Shown: positions 49,259 through 61,200 of the stretch, in pieces
How the letters are laid out: each line of letters begins with the position of its first letter
Numbering within the stretch: the first letter of the stretch is position 1
Source: Elmis aenea
Lineage: Eukaryota > Arthropoda > Insecta > Coleoptera > Elmidae
Assembly (NCBI GenBank): GCA_947652605.1
Contig: OX393581.1
Span: forward strand, 45,655,924-45,719,923
Length of the DNA: 64,000 nt
Direction of reading: 5' to 3'
Notes under the pieces: model-generated
What the model saw: only the letters and a program-made list of their open reading frames with translations
What the model was told of the DNA's origin: nothing
The model's database searches: none
Position numbers and translations under genes: made by a program

Positions 49259-52200
49259 TATTTAATCTGAAACATACAATGTAAAACATTGGTTCAAACG
49301 CGTCAACAAAACAAAAGAATACAAAAGAATATCAAAAGTGTTTCTCGACATATTCTTGCATAGTATAAGGTTCAAGATCAACCAAAAACTTAAAAAGTTG
49401 TTGTTTAAATTTAGAAATTTCACTGATATTTTTTATATACACTGGTAGTTTATTGAACAATTTTATGCTAACATAGAAGGCACTTTTTTCTAACTTGGTA
49501 AGGTGATGTTGTGGATACCTGTATATGTTTTTATCCCGGTGATTATAGTTATCTTGCACAATTTTATTATTTTTAAAATAGTGATTGTTCTTTAGTAAAA
49601 ACACTAAACTTTTGTAAATGTAAAGTCCAAAAAAGGTTAGGAGGTTGTTTTTTTTTAAATACATCACGACATGATTGTTTATAGGGTAAATTATAAATAA
49701 TTCTTATGACTTTCTTTTGCATAAAGAAGATTGGACTTACATTTGTGGAGCTACCCCAAAATATAATTCCATATGCCATTAATGAGTAAAAATTTGCATA
49801 GTATACTGAAACTAATGTTTTTATATTAACTTGTTTTGATAGCACCCTGATTCCATAACAGATAGAGCTTAATCTTGACAGTAGATTGTTTGTATGGACT
49901 TTCCATGTTAAATTCTCGTCCAGATATAAACCAAGAAATTTTACATAGGCTGAGTATTCCATATCATTACCTAATAGTTCAATGACTTTTGGCATTCCAT
50001 ATATATTCTTTAATTTGAAAAGGATGCAGCTAGTTTTTGTTGAATTTAGAACCAGTTTGTTATTTAATAGCCAGTTTTGTATAACTGTCATATATTAAAT
50101 GCTTTTTGCCCTGCAGCCACGAATTTTTATAAAAAAGTGTACGGACCCTTGGAAATTCCTAAACATTATAAATGAATTTCTGACGTGCACTTTAGTACAT
50201 CAATACTTTTTTAAAAATATATTTTTAGGTAGTTGCAGTTCATATAGAGCCAGCCAAATTCGATGCTTACTACAATGGTTGCTGTAACGCAACGTTTTGG
50301 CCATTATTTCACTCAATGCCCGATAGAGCAGTTTTTCGAGGAGACAAATGGAAAGCCTATGTGGAAGCAAATAAAGCGTTTGCCGAATGCACGATAACAG
50401 CGCTTAAAAATGTAATAAAATCCGACGATGGGGGGTCGGATGTTCCCTTAATCTGGGTGCATGATTATCATCTCATGCTAGCCGCTAACTGGATAAGACA
50501 GGTACGAAAATTAAAACGCGGAACTCGTGGGTCAAGTTTAATGACATGACGAATATTTTTAGACTGCCGAAGACGAAGAACTGAAATGCAAAATTGGATT
50601 TTTTTTGCACATCCCGTTTCCCCCATGGGACATTTTCAGATTATTTCCTTGGTCCGACGAAATACTACAAGGAATGTTAGGCTGTGATATGGTTGGCTTT
50701 CATATATCAGATTATTGTTTAAATTTTGTTGATTGTTGTCAACGTAATTTAGGTTGTCGTGTTGATAGAAAAAATCTCCTAGTAGAGCACGGTGGAAGAA
50801 CCGTCAGGGTTCGACCGTTACCTATTGGAATACCTTTCGAAAGGTTCGTGGAACTATCACAAAAGGCACCAAAGTTGTTATCAACCACGCAAAAAATTAT
50901 ATTAGGAGTAGATCGTTTAGATTACACGAAGGGCCTTGTCAACCGCCTTCTAGCTTTTGAAGCACTTTTAGAAAAACATCCAGAACACAAGGAAAAAGTT
51001 TCGCTTCTTCAGATTTCCGTGCCATCAAGAACGGACGTGAAAGAGTACCAGGAACTGAAGGAATCAATCGACCAGCTTGTGGGTAGAATTAATGGAAGGT
51101 TTACAACCCCAAATTGGTCCCCGATCCGGTACATTTACGGTTGCGTAAGCCAAGATGAGCTCGCCGCGTTTTACAGGGAGGCCGCGGTCGGTCTCGTTAC
51201 GCCTCTTCGAGACGGTATGAATTTGGTCGCCAAAGAGTTTGTAGCCTGTCAAATAAATACACCCCCGGGAGTTTTAATTGTGTCGCCATTTGCTGGAGCC
51301 GGTGAAACGATGCACGAGGCTCTCATTTGTAATCCGTACGAAATTGAAAGCGCATCAGAAGTCATTCACCGTGCCCTCACGATGCCCGAAGATGAAAGAA
51401 TATTGCGTATGAATTGTTTAAGAAGACGTGAAAAAGTCAATGACGTGAATTACTGGACGAGGTCGTTCTTAGCAGCTATGGGTTCATTGCTTGCACAAGA
51501 GGGACACGACGATATTGGAGCCACTACTATGCCTGAAGTAACTTTGGATGACTTCGATGAATATCTTGCCAAGTAAGTTTGATTAACGACTTAAACGTAT
51601 ATCCCCTTTAATTCAAAATTACAGAAGTAGCGAACGTTGCTTATGTGTATGTCGATAAATTATACAGGGTGGTCCACTTTATAGCAGCAGGACTTTAACA
51701 GTTAATAGAAAAACCTATTTTAAAGCGAGATTCCATATCAACATGGGTCCAAAAACGCTTCCTACAGGGTTTAAATTTTCGAAAAAATTACGATAATGTT
51801 TAACCGTTTCTTAACCAGTAGATATATTTAAACCAAATTTGGTATACAGCACCACCTTACAGGTTACCACAATCGGTGAAAATTTCAAGTCCCACAAGCA
51901 ACCAGTGGCGGAGTTGTAGGGGTTCAGTTTCAATAAATTTTATAAAAAAACTAGTACGAACCTGTTTAAAATCAAATTCGAACTTGTTTTTGGGTAGAAC
52001 ATTTTATAACAAAAAGTGTCTCTTGAGTTTTCTTCGTATCTGCCACCGTTTGGCGCGGTATTTGCTTTGTTTTACTATTTTCGCGAAAAATTTGCACCTA
52101 AACTCGGTCTAAAAATATCGCGAAAAGCGGAAAATTGCAAATTGCAGAGTAAATGCTCCTTAATCGTTAATTTAGCAGAACTTTTTCCCTTAATATTAGT

Positions 52201-55200
52201 ATGTTCTGGTATTAAAATTTGCAAAAACCGGTAATTACTTCTTTATTACGAATATTAGCTATTTTTTATATCGAACTTAGGAGCAAATTTTTCGCGAAAA
52301 TGGTAAAATAAATCAAATTTCCCGACAAACGGTGGCAGATACCAAGAAAAGTCAAGATACACTGTTCGTTTAGAATATAATGCTCTACACAAAAACAAGT
52401 TTGATTTTGATTTTGAACAGAGCCGTACTAGTTTTTTATAAAATTTATTGAAACTGAACCCCCACAACTCCGCCACTGGTTGCTTGTGGGACTTGAAATT
52501 TTCACCGATTGTGGTAACCTGTAAGGTGGTGCTGTATAACAAATTTGGTTTAAATATATCTACTGGTTGAAAAACGGTTAAAAAATATCGTAATTTTTTC
52601 GAAAATTTTAACACACTGTATCTTTAAAATGAAGCGTTTTTGGACCCATATTGATATGGAATATTCGCTTTAAAATAAGTTTTTCTATCGACTGTTAGTT
52701 CTGCTCCTAAAAAGTGGACCACCCTGTAGTTTGTAGTATAATGAATTTTCGAACAGAATATTATAGTGATTTTACAAGAATTTTAGACTACAATTCTTTT
52801 AAATAGAATGCACGTTATAAAGGGTGGGGCATGTGAACCGTGTTTTTGAAATAGGCTTAAAATCATTATTTTTTGCTTTAAAAAAAAATATTGGTAAAGT
52901 AATATTTGTGAGAACATAACATTTCATAATCATGAACGGAAAATTACATCTGGCATGTATATGATGTCCGTTTTTGTTGAAACATTGTTGAAGGTTTTCA
53001 CGAAAATTCGTCGCTACTTTTCCCAGCAGGTCTCCATTGATTTGTTGACGGATCGCTTTGTTTAATTCATGTAATATACGGGGATTGATCTCGTAGACCG
53101 TGACTTGAGAAACCCCCATAGAAAAAAATCGCATGTGAATAGATAAGGGGACCGAGGGGGCCAAAAAACGTCGCCAAATCTTAAAATAAAACGGTTAGGA
53201 AACAGGGGGCGAAGAATTGTCATTGAAGCTCTGGCAGTGTGTGCCGTGGCTCCATCTTGCTGAAACCACAAAAGTTGATGATCAATCGCTCTGATGTGAA
53301 GTGCAGCTGAATGTCTTTGAGCAGAGCGGCCTGAGCATCGCAGTACCGCTTGTCTGACCCTTTCAACGTTCGCTGTACGTTGGGGGCCGGGCGGATTCTT
53401 TTCCATTATTGAGCCTCTTGTTCGAAGATTGTTTATCCAACGTAAAATTGTGTCATGCGCGGGAACAGAGTCATTTCTATGTATATTGAATCTGCGGCGA
53501 AACTGGCGCTGAACCGCGGTCGCAGAATCGCCACTTTTAACAAAGGAATCATATGCGAACATGCGGTGCTCTAGCGTCCACGGCTCCATCTTAGTCATTG
53601 ATAATAAAATGCTTTGAGCCAAAGAATCGAATGACACCTGTCACACGACGCTCCTTTTTCTAATGGCCGAATACTAATCATTCAAAAAACACTTGGTTCC
53701 CGTGCCCCACCCTGTATTAGCAAATTTACTTAAAAAATGTTTTGTAATTTGTGTAAAAAGGCAAATTTTATTCAAGTACTAGAAAATGCGCATGTTTGAT
53801 GTAAGTGGTAAATTACCCCTTCTTTATATAATGACCGTTTAGCATTTTAAAGACGGGCTTACAAATTACACTTAAATCCAAAACCGTAGTATTTATGAAA
53901 ATTTATTCTTCAAATATGTAAAAACATTTGTTTTAACTAAACGGCGCTTCCGAAACGTGTAGGGTAGCATCTCTAACAGATTAAGCAAGAAACAGAAGGC
54001 CTATTAAAAAGATTATAGTTTTAATTAAGTGCTATAAACCTTTCAATATTTGCAAATAAAATGAGAAAATAAATTTCGCATAAATTGTTTTTGTGTTTGC
54101 TTAATGTGTACAAAGATGTGTCTTTTAATATACAACAGATTTTCCATTGCTAGTTTTTTAACATGAAATATGTTTGTTCTAATTTTGAGTATGTTTTGAC
54201 TCTGCAAATCGTAGCTGAATACAATATAAGTTTCATACATTTTTTTTGGATCTTATTCACATTTAGTTGCCAATATGCAGCATCAAAATGTTGACATATA
54301 GGGTGTTGGTTAATAGTTGCGAAATTATTCGGGAGGTAATTCCTGTAAATACAACTCATTGTCAATATGAACATTAACAAACCATGGTAACCTCCAAAAT
54401 GAATCGTTTTACCTATATTGAAATATTAATTGAATGGTTCATGTTTACTTATTTAATTTTTAACTCAAAAACTTTAGGTTTTGCAAGTTATTCAACACAA
54501 AAAGTTTCCAAATTAACCCTCAGAGTACCAGGCTCCAAAAATGCACGTAAAGTACCACGCGGGGTCACTCATAGACCCCAACTCAATCTCGGTAATTGAT
54601 ATAATTTAGCAATATTTCTCGGTGTTTATTTGTTATAAGTCTTCTTAGTCTATTTATCAACATTATTACGGATTTTTATATTCCTAAAAATTGGTTTCTC
54701 ATAAAAAAAAAACTGACTTACCGTCTATATGTGACATGCGGGAAATTTGATGGATAAAACAAAATTGTTACATGTTTCAAATCATAAAGATTTATTAAAT
54801 ATAATCAAAATATTGTTATTCGTTGTTGATGCAATCTTTTTTACATACTATTGTTTTCGTTTCCACCCTATGGGTTTCACAAATGGCACGATTACAGCGG
54901 GCGCAAACAATAGAGGACTTTCTGTCCTCCTTGCGTGTACAATGGACACATCTTCTCCGTTTAACCAAGGGTCGGGAGATTATCATCTTCTTCAGAATCT
55001 GAAAAAAAAATGAACGCAGCTTTCGTCCTCAGAATCAGCTCCGGACATTGTATAATCATCTTCTGAGAGAATTGACTCTACATCAGAGTGTTCACCTTCA
55101 TCACTACTTCGGATCATATTTTCAGCTATTTGCTGCAGTTCTTTCTCACTCAAAATTTTCTGCGACATGATCACTAACGTTCAAGAATCGGACTAATGAT

Positions 55201-58200
55201 ATCTCAGATACTATTTATATACATCGACAACAGCTTTGCATGCAATCTCCTCTTATACAAATTTGGTACTTGAAGTACCAGGTGGGGTCGGTGAGTGTCC
55301 CCAGCCAACAATTTGGATGTTAAGAATTCAAAATAAATTTCAAGGCTGGAATTATGTTTCTAAAGGAAAAAAAAAAGTCGTAGACGGAGAAATCCGTAAA
55401 AACAGTAATAAAAAAAATATTCACAATATATTGATAGTGGGGTCACTCAGTACTCTGAGGGTTAAGCAAGCTTTCAAATTGAAAATTTGAAAATGAAAAT
55501 TTTGAGACTCCAAAAAGTTCTGAAAAAATAACCAACAGGGGTCGCACTTTTCAGCCCCCTGTAAAGGTGGGAGATGATTAAAAATATGACTATGGCAAAC
55601 CTTTTAACCCTTAACCGCCCAGTAAGCTTTTGTAACGTAACTGCCCAGTAGTGTCCAATGGACACGCATCTGAAAATCTTCAATATTTTATTAAAATAAA
55701 GTAGAACGTTTATATATTGTTATTTCAACACACGTAATAAACATTATTATGTAATAAAACAATTGACACCATATATGCTTTTTTTGGAATGTTCCGAACA
55801 GATATTTGATTGCATTCATTGCAACACTGTTTTTTGTTTCTAGATATTTTCGACGGGCAAATATGGCACCGCTTTTTTTTTACCACATATTTATCTATTT
55901 TTTGGACTGAAACTTGTTGACTCGACCCTGCAACATTCTTCACAGCTTCAATGTGGTATTTAGTTAACTGTTTTTGTCCTTGTCTCTGTAGATATATGAG
56001 GCGTTACCAATGGGTTGCAATATCTTGTAAAAATTTTCTTTTAGAATTTGTTTTTCGCTGATTCCAAGTGGGATGTAAATTTTTTCATAAAATTAACGAT
56101 GCAACGCCAACAACATTAATAACATTTTGAAAAAATGCCATTGGCCACCTATTTGTTTTGCGTCGAACTGTACACTCAAGCACCATTTGATCAAGCGTGC
56201 CGACGCCGCATTTTGTCTCGTTATAATATAGATTTACTTCAGATTTATTTTTGTTTGCGATATCTACTTGATTGGTATGTTGCATAGTAGACAAAAAATA
56301 ATAGCACGGTTTTTCTTGACACATACGAAACCAATGTCATATTTAAAAAAAAAATGGTAACGCCTTATAAACAGAAACAAGGACAAAAAGGGTTAACTAA
56401 ATAACACATTGAAGCTGTGAAGAATGTTGCAGGGTCAAGTCAACAAGTTGCAGTCCAAAAAAAGATGAATCTGTGGTAAAAAGAAGCGGTGCCATATTTG
56501 TCCGTCAAAAAAATCTAGAAACACAAAACAGTGTTGCAATGAATGGAATCAAAATTCCAAAAAAAGGCATGATTGGTGTTAATTGTTTGAATAAATAATA
56601 ATGTTTATTACGTGTAATAAAAGACAATAATAAACGTTTTTCTACTTTATTTTAATAAAATATTAAAGATTTTCAGATGCGTGTCCATTGGACACTACTG
56701 GGCAGTTACGCTATTTTTTATGAAAATTGTTAAATTAGGAAAAACTTAATTTTTTTAGAAAACTTTGGTAAGAGAATTTGACAGATAAAACATATGGGAT
56801 AAATTAGACGAAGTGATTTCGCAATAAAATAAATACTTTTGATTCTGTATGCAAATCAATTTGAAAATGTGTCCGTTGGACACTACTGGGCGGTTTAGGG
56901 TTAATAAGTACAAAACATCTACCAAATATTATTCCACAAATATCCAAATTTGAGAAATAATAATAACAACCTAATTTCATTGCCTCTCTTTAGGGAGGTG
57001 TAACTTCTACAAGAGACGTCTAAGGGAAAAAGTTATGTAAAAGCCCCTCCGAATTTTCTCGCAATATTTAAAAGATACCTTGTATAAACAGAAAGTTAAA
57101 AAAAACTGGCATTCATTTGTTACATTTATTCTTAACTTGAAGTTTAATTAAACCAAATCACTGAACTTCTTTTTAATACTTTTATTTTCTCGTTAGTATA
57201 TTTTTCCTTGTTTATGAGTTCTTTAAAAAGCGATTCCTATTCATAAGAGGTTAAATTAGTTTTTTAAAAGAACTTGTGCTTATTTAGGTTTTAGACAAAT
57301 CAATCCAAAATTTGATATTTGTATCTAGTTTACACTCTTTGCTAAACTGTTGTTTAACGTAAACGTTTTGTTAGGTATATAGGGAATACGCACAAACTGG
57401 CACTATTGCTGGACTACGATGGCACATTAGCTCCAATAGCGCCCCATCCAGACTTGGCAATAATACCTCCAGAAACCAAAAACATCCTTCAGCGGTTATC
57501 CAACATGTCCGATTGTTACATCGCAGTTATATCCGGTCGAAACGTTAACAACGTCAAAGAGATGGTAAACTCTCAAAAACAATACGCTTGAGAATCAATA
57601 AAATATCGTCATTCTTGTGTTTAGGTGGGCATCGAAGGTATAACATACGCTGGAAATCACGGCTTGGAAATTCTCCATCCAGACGGCACGAAATTCGTCC
57701 ATCCAATGCCAACGGAATTCCACGGCAAAGTATCCGATCTTCTGAAAGTCTTGCAAGAGAATGTATGTAAAGACGGCGCCTGGGTCGAAAACAAAGGAGC
57801 GCTGCTTACTTTCCATTTTCGCGAAACACCAGCCCATTTACGGAACGCACTGGCGGAACAAGCAAAAAAATATATCGAGGATGCCGGATTTAAAGCCGGT
57901 AAAGCTCATTGCGCCATCGAAGCTAAGCCCCCTGTGCAATGGAATAAAGGCCGTGCATCAATCTACATTTTAAGAACGGCATTTGGAGTTGATTGGAGCG
58001 AAAGGATTAGAATTATATACGCCGGGGATGACGTCACGGACGAAGACGCCATGCAGGTAAGACATACATTAATTAATTTTAATAAACTTAATTTAGATGA
58101 ATAGAACAATATTCGTGCACCTTATTTAAGGAAGACGTAAGTTTCAATCGCTTTAGGACAAGTATTTTAGATCGAATAAACCTAAAAGGTAGCAGCTGGT

Positions 58201-61200
58201 ACGAAGTTTTGATAAGGAAACAATGAAGTACAATAAAATTGCTTTGACAGCTGGTTTATATAGGTGTAAGAGAATAAAGTTCAATATAACTTTGTGTGCA
58301 ATTTTCCGATAACAAATTTAGATTAAGTTGAAAATTTAACATCGAAAAAACAGATGATTAAGAAAGGTTGTTTGGTAAAACTTTGAAACAGTATTGTGAA
58401 CAGAGCCGGTTTCAGACATCAGCAAATTTATCCCATGCTTGGGATACTAGTTAAATTTTTGAAAAGGATACGATAAGTATGAAAATATGTAAATTCAAAA
58501 TTAAAATGTCAAAAAAGGCCTAGGCAAAAGATAAAGCTAAACCTTTCTTGCTCTTTTTTTCAATTGTTTCAAATTACCGCTGTCTACCTTCATAGCCTAC
58601 TCGAAAATATTACTTTGCCCTAATAATTAACAATAAAATCGCGATATCTCGGAAAATATCAATTTTAGGTATAAAACAGTATTAATGTTTTCGAAAGAGA
58701 ATTAAATTTTCTATAAGACGGTGTACAAAAATATAGGATGTTGTATTTAAAAAAAATGAGTTATCGATGTTTAAAGTTTCACAAGTTTGACCAAGCGTAA
58801 AAAACGCCCTGTATAATATTTTAAAAATGTAGGTGGTGCAAAGTGTTACATAATCTATTGTCAATCTTATCTCCAAGCGAATTTCTTCAGACTTCTCAAA
58901 GTTTTTAAATGTTGAAATTTTTTTAAAATACTGTATTTTCATGAAAATGCAATTTTCACGAGAACGGTTGACTTTAGACCCATACGACCTTTTACATTTT
59001 TTAAATTAAATTTAAAGAGGAATCCAAAAATGTAAAAATATACAGGGTGTTCCATAAGAAAAAGTATAACTTTGGTATGCCACTCTTTTTTGGAGTACCC
59101 TGTATGTTTGAAAATATTTTTAAAATGTAGCCCTTATTGACTTACATAATCTAACGGCGACAGAAATTGGAAAATGTAAACCGTTTCGCCATAAAACTCC
59201 GACGCGTCCGTCGTGACTCACCCTGTATAGGTATCTAATAATTTAACCAATATATTATGCAAAATCTCGGGAAACAACATACAAATTCTAAAGGGGTCTA
59301 TTAAAACGAATATTTTTTTATTGGGGTCTATGCAAGAAACACTTTGTGAACCCCTGGTATAGAGCATATGTTTAAATTTATTAACTATGTTAAATGTTAC
59401 CTGTTTTTATAATATAAAAACCGAATTACGATATCCGTAAACGTTGCTATGAAAACTGAAAAAAATTTAAAGAAATTACTTTTTTCTTTTCTTTTGCAAC
59501 ATTTTTATTACTAAGAAATTTAAAATGCCCTGTAAACTTTTTTGCAGCAACTTATTCTGCAAACTGGCTTTATGCCAAGTCAATTAGATTTTAGTTTTTT
59601 TTAAATATTTTTTTTTCATCTTTTTTGTTTAAATTTTGCACACTTTGCTAAGATTTTTTTAATGATATCACAAAAACATTAATAAAATATTTACATAAAT
59701 GACAGATATGTAGTTGAAAGTTGATTTAAACAATCAAAATAGCTTTGAAATTAAACAAAAATTACGATCATTAGATGAAAAAATTGACCAACGTTATAGT
59801 ATATTATACAACAAGAGATGAAAGTCCAGTTTTTTTCGTGAGGTGAGATTTATTCACGAGCCGCGAAGCGGCGAGTAAGCAAATCCCCGAACGAAAAAAA
59901 CTGATTTCATCTCGAGTCGTAAATGCTATTTTTTCTACGAATTTAAAATTACATTATAGAACGAAAGTTAATGTAAACGAACTAAATGACAATTATTATG
60001 TATAAAGTATTAATTAATCATTTCATTTCCATAGCGACACCACCACACTGACATTGATATAAATAAAATTATAACCTGCAAACGAAATATATTTAATATT
60101 AATTTTTGTACCATTCTTAGGCTTTTATATAAAATGCTACATTAAAATTTAATTATCTGATTAGAATATTAACGCAATTTTAGTTTATTATGAGTCTTAG
60201 TTAAAAAAAATCGTATATTTTACAATTTGATTTTGACATTGACATTATTTTCGCCACTAGTGGCGAAAATTAACTTTCACCACTAGCGTAAAAAAGTAAA
60301 ACTTTCATGTCGAGTAGGCAGTGAGAAAATGACAACTTTCAACTAGATGAATAGAAAAAAATATAAACTTAGTACTGCAAGTTGTCTACTTTCTTAAAAC
60401 AAAAGTCACGTAATGTAAAAAAAGTATGTGACGTAACAGTTTAAGTTACATAGTCCAAAATACAATAAACTACAACAAATACTCACATTTTATTTATTTT
60501 GTCAATGCACAAGATTGTTAATTTTATTGTATTAGGTTGATGCATAATTACCCGCCGTTTTAAAAAAATTATAATATAACAAATTATATTGTAACATAAT
60601 CAAAAACGAAAACAAACTCAAAACGGTATGAACAATTATCATTTGGGGGAGTAGTCACCATCAACATCGATTACTGCTTACCATTTGCTTGTTAGACGAC
60701 AAATTCTAATAACAAAACGTCGCGAAAAAACGGCGGATAATTATGCATCAACTTAACATGTTTTACAGCCCGTAAAATACATTTTGAGAAGTGCTGATAT
60801 GTTTTGCATCGCGGTAATACACTAATCCAAGTTTAAACATTTTTTGGACTAAAATGTTTGTTTTTATGAGCGAAATATCTAGAGCTGGTTCTGTTTGCTC
60901 CGATAACTTTAAACTCGCTAAAGCATTTGACTTTGCAAATAAAAATAACATCACTGATAGCGATTTTCCACCATTCGCCTTGAAGAGAAAATTAAACTTG
61001 CTTTGTTTTTCAGGCCTTAAAGGGTATGGCAGCAACTTTCAGGGTAACATCCTCGTCAATCACCAAGACAATGGCAGAAAGACGATTACCGTCCACGGAT
61101 TCCGTTCTAACTCTGTTAAAATGGGTTGAACGACATCTCAGTCGTAGGAAACCAAGTCTTGAGCCTGGTGCTGGCTACAGTAGTTACAGAAGAAACTCCA

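Larger units (their letters stand above)
47359..50228 (+). other. Tps1 intron (2870 bp)
   Basis: GTTAGT to TTTTTAG. It contains a mariner copy (48469-49227) and, directly next to it, a non-LTR retrotransposon end (49229-50095). The stretch 47400-48460 is AT-rich with no feature seen. Confidence 0.8.
55525..57085. repeat. Dispersed repeat (second copy), split by the piggyBac derivative
   Basis: The left part (55525-55603) and the right part (56905-57085) together match 25195-25500: GGGGTCGCACTTTTCAGCCC, TGTAAAGGTGGGAGATGATT, CCAAATTTGAGAAATAA and TTAGGGAGGTGTAACTTC. The match resumes directly after the TTAA. Confidence 0.65.
51573..57374 (+). other. Tps1 intron (5802 bp) with four DNA-transposon derivatives
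   Basis: GTAAGT to TTGTTAG. Contents in order are a foldback element (51665-52726), a DD41D mariner-type element (52818-53716), a piggyBac derivative (54517-55461) and a palindromic piggyBac derivative (55608-56900) lying in a dispersed repeat. The stretches 53720-54512 and 57090-57374 are AT-rich with nothing recognised. Confidence 0.8.
58057..61013 (+). other. Tps1 intron (2957 bp) with small MITEs
   Basis: GTAAGA to TTTTTCAG. It contains a CAGGGTG-ended MITE (59043-59225), an inverted-repeat patch (59815-59925) and a mariner-like MITE (60532-60756). A further CGCCCTG-TA end at 58804-58813 is unpaired. The remainder is AT-rich with no gene seen. Confidence 0.8.

Noticed and set aside
57588..57973. 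Alternative frames over the phosphatase exon
   Set aside because: Out-of-frame shadows. The true frame has the AGNHG, NKG and GDDVTDED motifs.
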